A DNA stretch of 64,000 nt from Sitta carolinensis (taxonomy: Eukaryota > Chordata > Aves > Passeriformes > Sittidae). The notes beneath the pieces are model-generated. The model searched no databases, had not been told where the DNA came from, and saw only the letters and a list, made by a program, of their open reading frames with translations. A program made the position numbers and the translations under genes. The DNA lies in assembly GCA_032173965.1 (NCBI GenBank), contig JAVUNC010000006.1:20640370-20704369 (forward strand), read 5' to 3'. How positions within the stretch are numbered: position 1 is the first letter of the stretch; every line of letters begins with the position of its first letter. Positions 58,581 through 64,000 of the stretch are shown here, piece after piece.

Positions 58581-59134
58581 GGAGTCATGTGACAGAGAAT
58601 TTCAGTGTTTGTTTAAAAACTTTTCTCAAATAAGCATGAAGACTGAGATTGCTTTCAAGACTCAAAATTTTGCTGTCAAGACAAAAAAATTGGCTTTTGA
58701 AAATGCTGTGGTTTGAGCGAGTGTCACAGTTTCAGGGAGTTTCAGGTTAGGAGTACACAGCCCCATCAGTGCCAAGCCTTCCCTTCTTCTTAGAACATCT
58801 TCACCCCATTTTCCTCCTTTCCCACCTCAAAGAAGTAGCTGAGGAAGCTGGAGCCAGTGCTCCTGCTGCCATCACTGGTCCTGGAATTTTCTTGGCAAGT
58901 ATGGCTTTTCTCCCATTTCTGTCCCTGCTGACATCGTCCTTTCAGCCCCTTTCCTACTTCTGAAGCTCTTGGTGGGCTCCATCTTCCAAAACCTCAGCTG
59001 GCCTTTTAGGAAATCTAACATTTCTTCCTGTGAAACCTCAGCTGAAACCTTGTGGCCATTGCACCTTTCAGTGAGACCAAAACCCTCAGTTTATATCACT
59101 TCAACTTATTTCTGACTCCCAAAATTAGTTTATC
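58581..59134. other. Intergenic DNA; no gene seen
   Basis: Unique-looking sequence between a CR1 terminus and an LTR; nothing recognised. Confidence 0.5.
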
Positions 59135-59596
59135 TGATGCCTTCTGGAGGCTGACCTGGAACAGAGACCAGACAGAGCAAAAAGATAAAGCAGGGATTTA
59201 TTAAAAGGCCTCACTGGGTACAGCTGGGCAGCACAAGAGCCTGGCTGGGGCACACCCAAGACAAACCCAAAATGGTCACAAAATGGATAACTGACCCCGA
59301 GGTCCCACACTTTTATAAGTTCTGGTCCATTTGCATATCAGAATCAATTGTCCAACCATAACTTCTGAAGGTTCTGAAGCTCTATCCTCTTTGGTTTTCT
59401 TCTCACTTCCCTATTGTTTTTGTTCTAGAGCATGAAAGTTGTCCTTGGTATCAAACTAGAGAAGGAATTGTTTTGTCTCTCTGCTCTCTGAAAAGAGCTT
59501 ATTGGCACTTAATATGAAACCTAAAACTACCCACCAAAACAGCACAGAACCTAAAAAATATAAAAGCTAAAGGCATAATTTATTTCATTTATGACA
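59135..59596 (-). mobile_element. Solo ERV LTR
   Basis: On the minus strand it starts about TGTCATAAATGAAATAAATT (59596). It has a TATA box (AACTTATAAAAGTGTGGG, about 59308-59325), then an AATAAATCCCTGC polyadenylation signal about 115 bases further (near 59190), and ends in a U5-like stretch (CTGGTCTCTGTTCCAGG) near GGCATCA (59135). The spacing of TATA, polyadenylation signal and end is as expected for an LTR of about 460 bases. No coding retroviral sequence is attached, so it is probably a recombination-derived solo LTR. Target-site duplication was not clear. Confidence 0.72.
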
Positions 59597-59689
59597 GCCC
59601 ATTCTGAATCATGGATCTAATGCTGTGACACTCAGTGTATTAAGCTACTCTCTGATTCCCAAGGGGTCTCCTGACTTTCCTTAATGTTC

Positions 59690-59905
59690 AGGTTTGGACT
59701 CCTGGTGGAGTTTCCATCAGATTTGGACCAGAGGTGTTTGGCACTGGAACAGACTCCCCAGGGAATGGTCACAGCCCCAAGGCTGCTGGGATTCAAGGAG
59801 TGCTTGGACAAGGCTCTCAGACATATGGTGGGATGTCCTGTGCAGGGCCATGAGTCAGACTCATGATCCTTGTGAGTCCCTTCCAGCTCAGGATATTCTT
59901 GGATT
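59690..59905 (+). mobile_element. CR1 LINE 3' fragment
   Basis: TTGGCACTGGAACAGACTCC, CCAGGGAATGGTCACAGCCC, GGGATTCAAGGAGTGCTTGG, TGTGCAGGGCCATGAGTCAG, and ends CTTCCAGCTCAGGATATTCT. This is the subfamily whose reverse occurs at 36588 and 48848. Confidence 0.88.
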
Positions 59906-60941
59906 TGTTGGAGTCAGTCATGGATATGGACAGGACACCTCAGGGTGGATCCCTTCCTCTGCTCTCTGGTATTCTGCTGTTTCCTGGCTATCTCCAAGAA
60001 AATTGCTCTGCACTAATCTTTTTTTATCAATTGCAGCAGCTTGCTGGGTTTTCTTCTAAATCTTCCAGATGTCTTTGATCAGTCATGGAAAACACTTTTT
60101 ATTTTCTTTTCGAACTTTGCTTTTCTCTTGAATAAAAAGTGCAGCCATGCTTTCTTAAGAGGTTTCTTGAGACAGCACCACCTTTCTATCTTATGGACCA
60201 TGTTTTGCCTTTTAATTTCATCTAGGTGAGACCTTGGTCATACAGGGTCAGGAGATTCCTGTGTTTGGATCCAGTGGGGCTGGGATTTCCAGCCCTAAGC
60301 TCCTTGGACTCTGGTACCAAAATTGGATAAAAAAACCCATCACATAACAGAAAAAAAAAAAAAAAAAAAAAAAAAAAAGCAATTCACTTCCTGGGTCCAT
60401 CATCCGTCATTAAACCCAGACACAAATCCAGGGGATTTAGACAATGCTGTCAGCAAGGTGGAGGTTGTTCCTGCCCTGCTCCACCTCCCCAGAGCTCTGG
60501 GAACAGCACATGGCAAAATAAGCTGATCTTTATGAGAATTTCCTGGTTGGTTTATTAACTGTTTGGCAGCCTTCATCTGCCCAAAATGACACTGTAACTT
60601 AGAAGAGCATAAAGAAAAATAGAAGAGAGAAAGAAAAATCTTTGTTGAATCTAATTAGTTGAATCTAATCAAGGGCTACAAACACAGCCATGCTCAAATT
60701 ATAACTGCGTCATTATTTCTTGACTGTAGGGCAGAGTTAAAGAAAGAATATCCTGAATGAACACACCCTGGACTGGTTTGGATTTCTTTCCCACTGCAAT
60801 TTAATTCTGATTTTTCTGACCCTAGTTCCTGGGGCTTGGGATGAGTCCAACATCTCTGTAATGGTGTTACTCCACCTGCAGCTTCCACTTCAGCTTGGAT
60901 CTCTGCTTAAAACTGCTTATTTTTCAAAATTGCAGCAAAAT
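59906..60941. other. Intergenic DNA with poly-A tract; no gene seen
   Basis: Unique-looking AT-rich sequence; a run of 28 A at 60351-60378 follows ACATAACAG. No gene was recognised upstream of the A run. Confidence 0.5.
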
Positions 60942-61060
60942 TATGGAATCACAGATCAGTTTGGCTGGGAAGGGACCATAAAGATTGTCTTGTTACAATC
61001 CCCCTACCATGGTCAAGGGTGTCACCCACTTATGAACTTGCTCAGGCCCCAAAATCCAAA
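60942..61060 (-). mobile_element. CR1 LINE 3' fragment, diverged
   Basis: TTATGGAATCACAGATCAGT, TTGGCTGGGAAGGGACCATA and CCCTACCATGGTCAAGGGTG, in reversed order. Confidence 0.75.
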
Positions 61061-61339
61061 GACCCACTCCAGGTCCAGACCTCACTGTGGAAGAACAGGC
61101 ACACCTGTTCCCTTCAGTGCCCTCTCCTTGCTTCATCCTTCTCCTGTCCTGGTGGCTTGGATCCCACTGCTCCGTGCACATCCCCAGCTGTCACTAAATC
61201 CCACTTTGCACTTCTGCTCTGGGTAAAACTGGCAGCAGGAGGGTCAGTAGATCTAAAACTGGGGTCTTAGGATTCATTTAGGCCTGTATCTAGGTTTGAG
61301 GACTGAATAAATCACACAGAGAATGCACTGAGATATAAT

Positions 61340-61600
61340 TTTTGGATACATGGAAGAACCTTTCTCGTGATGAGGAGAATCAGCCATTGGAGTGAGTGAC
61401 CCAAAGAGGTTGTGCAGTCTCCATCCTTGGAAGTTTTTGACACTGACTGGATAAAGGTCTGGGTTGAACTCAGAGGTTGGATTAGGGACCTCCTGGTGCT
61501 CTTTTCAGCCCAAGTGGACTTGTTTTAATCAGGCAATGGGTTGGACTTGATGATCTTCAGGTATTTTCCAGCCTAAAAGATTTTGTGGTTCCATAATTCT
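61340..61600 (+). mobile_element. CR1 LINE 3' fragment, diverged
   Basis: GACCCAAAGAGGTTGTGCAG, TCTCCATCCTTGGAAGTTTT, GGGTTGGACTTGATGATCTT and a degraded CCAGCCTAAAAGATTTTGTG end. Confidence 0.78.
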
Positions 61601-62059
61601 CCAGACCAGGTGGCCACTTACAGTTGATGTGCCCTGTGAAATTTTCAGCTTGGTCCCTAAATGTGGTGGAGTCCAGCACAGCAAGTGCATGAACTTCATC
61701 TTGTGCCCTGGTCCCAGCTGGGAACTTCCCTGGGCATCTGGGCCTAGAGGTCAGGGCTCCCACACAGTGGTGGCCATCCCACCACTCCTCATTCACAGCT
61801 GTCTCAGGCAAGGACAGGCCTGAAGGGAAGAACAGACAGAATCCAAGGGGTCTCCACATCCCAGGGCTCAAGTTAGTCCTTAAGATGTGTTGGCCCGGCA
61901 TGGAAAACATGAACTGGATGAGCACGGCTTCAAAAATCAAGCCAGCATAGCATCCACAGCATCTCTCTGGGATTTGGGTACAGCTGCACCAGGGAAGGAA
62001 ACAAGGCCTGGAAGAATTCTTACCCTCTTGAGCCAAATCTTTTTTGGGTTTTGAAGTAA
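61601..62059. other. Intergenic DNA; no gene seen
   Basis: Unique-looking sequence; a 159-codon minus ORF (61557-62036) overlaps the CR1 end and has no recognisable domain. Confidence 0.5.
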
Positions 62060-62160
62060 AATCTGGTTTGAGTTGGAAGGCATCTTAAGACTATCTTGCT
62101 CCAACCCCCTGCCATGGGCAGGGACACCTTCCACTAAACCAGGTTGCTGCAAGGAATGTT
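62060..62160 (-). mobile_element. CR1 LINE 3' fragment
   Basis: TTTGAGTTGGAAGGCATCTT, CCAACCCCCTGCCATGGGCA, GGGACACCTTCCACTAAACC and AGGTTGCTGCAAGG, reversed. Confidence 0.85.
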
Positions 62161-62539
62161 TGATGGGAATCCATGACATTATGCTTCAAGGCTGCCTTCC
62201 CTGCCTCAGCAGGAGCATGGCCCTGGGACCCTCAAACCTCCAGGGATTGCTCCCACATTGCTGCAAGTGCCAAAGCTCAGCACGAGCAGCAAAAAGAGCC
62301 AAAACCCCTTCAATCAGAGAGGAGCCTGCTGATAAGAACAGACCCTGTCTGGGGCTGGGGTGCACTGGAGGAGGGCGTAGGGTGTCATGGGCTGAAGAGG
62401 AGCCAGCAGTGCTCTGCCTTTTGTGAGCACAACACACATCAGGCTTGCAGGAAGACATGCAAAGTTATCCATCTGCTCTGCACAGCTCCAGGAAGACCTC
62501 AGCTGGATATTGAATCCAGCTTTTGGCACCACGCTTGAG

Positions 62540-62980
62540 AAAAGATGCAGAGTCCTTGGAGAGGGTCCAGAGGGGAAGAACAAAGGGGAACAGAGCTCTA
62601 GAAAACATGACCTGTGAGGAGACACTGAGAAACTTGGGGTTGTTTAGTCTGGAGAGGAGAAAACGGAGGGAAAATATGATAGCAGCCTTCAAGTATTTTG
62701 GATTTCCCCACTGGATGGGAGATAGGAAGCAGTTCCTCTGTGTCTGCTGGGGCCAGCAGATAAAGTGATTAGGCTAAGGGCAAGGGTGGCCAAGGTCAGA
62801 CTCTGGGAAACATTTTCCAAGGGTGAGAATCAGGATTCCTGGTGTGGGAGGAGGTGGAAACTCCATCACTGGAGGTTTTCAAGAACAAGTTATTTAGCCA
62901 TGTGTCTGGACAGACTGGTGGATGAGAAGACCTGCAAGGATTGGACCTCTCGAAGTCTCTCTGGCCAACCCTGTGCCACA
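62540..62980 (+). mobile_element. CR1 LINE 3' fragment, about 440 bases
   Basis: GAGAGGGTCCAGAGGGGAAG, GAGACACTGAGAAACTTGGG, GTTGTTTAGTCTGGAGAGGA, GATAGCAGCCTTCAAGTATT, CACTGGAGGTTTTCAAGAAC and AGACCTGCAAGGATTGGACC. Plus orientation, moderately diverged, 3' end degraded. Confidence 0.87.
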
Positions 62981-64000
62981 TGAATTCCCTCTTGATTTGT
63001 CCATGTGAACTTCTAAAAGTGCCGGGGAATAACCCTAACCTCTGGAAATCACATCAACAGCTTCTTCCACTTCTCACCTAAGTGCTACCCCAGCAGCTCT
63101 GAAGAAGGAGTGAGGACAGGGCTTCCCAAAGCCCCAATCCTTGGGACACCTGCAGTCAACATCTCCAGGCAGGAATGCTGAGGCTTGCAGGGAAGCTGGA
63201 CGCTGCTGCTGCAGAGCTGGGTGTTGGAGGAAAACAGTCGTGTCAGGGGCGGGAGGTGCTGTGGGTGGTTTCATTGTAGTTGCTTTTGTAATTTATGGCT
63301 GGTGAGCCTGGAGTCTGGGAGGAGTGTTCCTTTTTATGCTCTTTTGAATAAATCCAAATAAATAAATTCAGGGAGAATCTCTTAGGCAACCAGGGCCCGG
63401 CCAGCATATAGCTGTTAAGATTAATATCTGCCTCTTGGACTGAGCCAGAGGACCAGAAAGGGAGCTGGCAGGGATCTCAAAGCACTTTGTAGAATGTGTT
63501 GGAAATTCTGGCGAGTTATATGGTGCTCCAGTGGGAACTGAGGCACTGGGCAAAACCGGTCCTGGCCGAGGGTGAAACATGGGATGTTCCAGCCCAGAGT
63601 GTTTACCTTGAGCAAAAGCTGTGAACATTTTTAAAAGGAGAGGACATCCCAGCTGGGAAAGTCACACTGTTTTGCTCAGCCCTTGAAATGCCACCGTTAT
63701 GTGGGGTGAGAACATCATCCCTCTTTCTCCCTTTGGATGTTCTGGGAAGGGGAATGAGAGATGAACCAGGCTGTCCCAGGCTCACTGCATCCCCACCAGG
63801 GTTTTAGCAGATGGAGGAGGACACCAAGGGTTGAGCAGAACAGCCAAAAGACCAAATTCTTGTGGAGTGGAACAAGGTGCCGCCAGTAAAATGTCACCGC
63901 CCAGCTGAAGCAGTGACAGAATAATGGATAAGGGTGAGCCCCGAGGAAATTTTGGATCCTGAACACTCTCAGACACTGTGTTCAATAATTTTATGACACG
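62981..64000. other. Intergenic DNA to right edge; no gene seen
   Basis: Unique-looking sequence; no repeat or exon recognised. Confidence 0.5.

Noticed and set aside
1..64000. tRNA, rRNA or microRNA genes
   Set aside because: No B-box-like or other characteristic RNA-gene pattern was seen by eye on either strand; a covariance-model search was not possible.

Overview
This window is vertebrate nuclear DNA, almost certainly from a bird and most likely a passerine. The evidence is the many short fragments of the avian CR1 LINE (about 30 recognisable pieces on both strands), several LTR-like endogenous retrovirus remnants, AT-rich unique DNA with no dense coding, and one strongly GC-rich CpG-island promoter. 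Nothing suggests a prokaryote: there are no operons and no CRISPR, and apart from two real exons the open reading frames are short noise or repeat artefacts.

One gene can be supported: DDHD1 (phosphatidic-acid-preferring phospholipase A1), on the minus strand and running off the left edge. Exon 1 with the start codon is at 15757-16450 and exon 2 at 4530-4703. They are joined by an 11-kb phase-1 intron with good splice sites, and together encode the first 289 residues. The lipase core and DDHD domain must lie to the left of position 1, because no exon 3 was found in 1-4529. The promoter and 5' UTR lie in the CpG island at about 16451-16760.

Directly upstream of the promoter are two minisatellite arrays. 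The first (about 16755-17900) is built on a 12-bp unit, GTGACACTGAGT, with higher-order repeats that include three 72-bp copies. The second (about 18040-18445) has 49-55-bp units, each holding a perfect 8-bp-arm inverted repeat. Both share the core GTGTGACAC. Because the 12-bp unit is a multiple of three and lacks stops on the minus strand, it opens minus-strand frames of 400-640 codons that are not genes.

From about 18.5 kb to 64 kb I see no gene. In human the region upstream of DDHD1 is a large intergenic interval towards BMP4, and this window is consistent with the start of the equivalent interval, though that is inference. It holds CR1 fragments, LTR-like segments (about 25.9-26.5, 28.2-28.7, 44.7-45.9, 46.2-46.5 and 59.1-59.6 kb), smaller minisatellites (32.1, 32.5 and 44.3 kb), homopolymer and dinucleotide tracts, and two small CpG-rich patches (about 55.2-55.5 and 57.8-58.1 kb) worth checking as regulatory elements.

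No new protein-coding or defence-type system is visible. The most unusual structure is the pair of dyad-bearing minisatellites next to the DDHD1 promoter.
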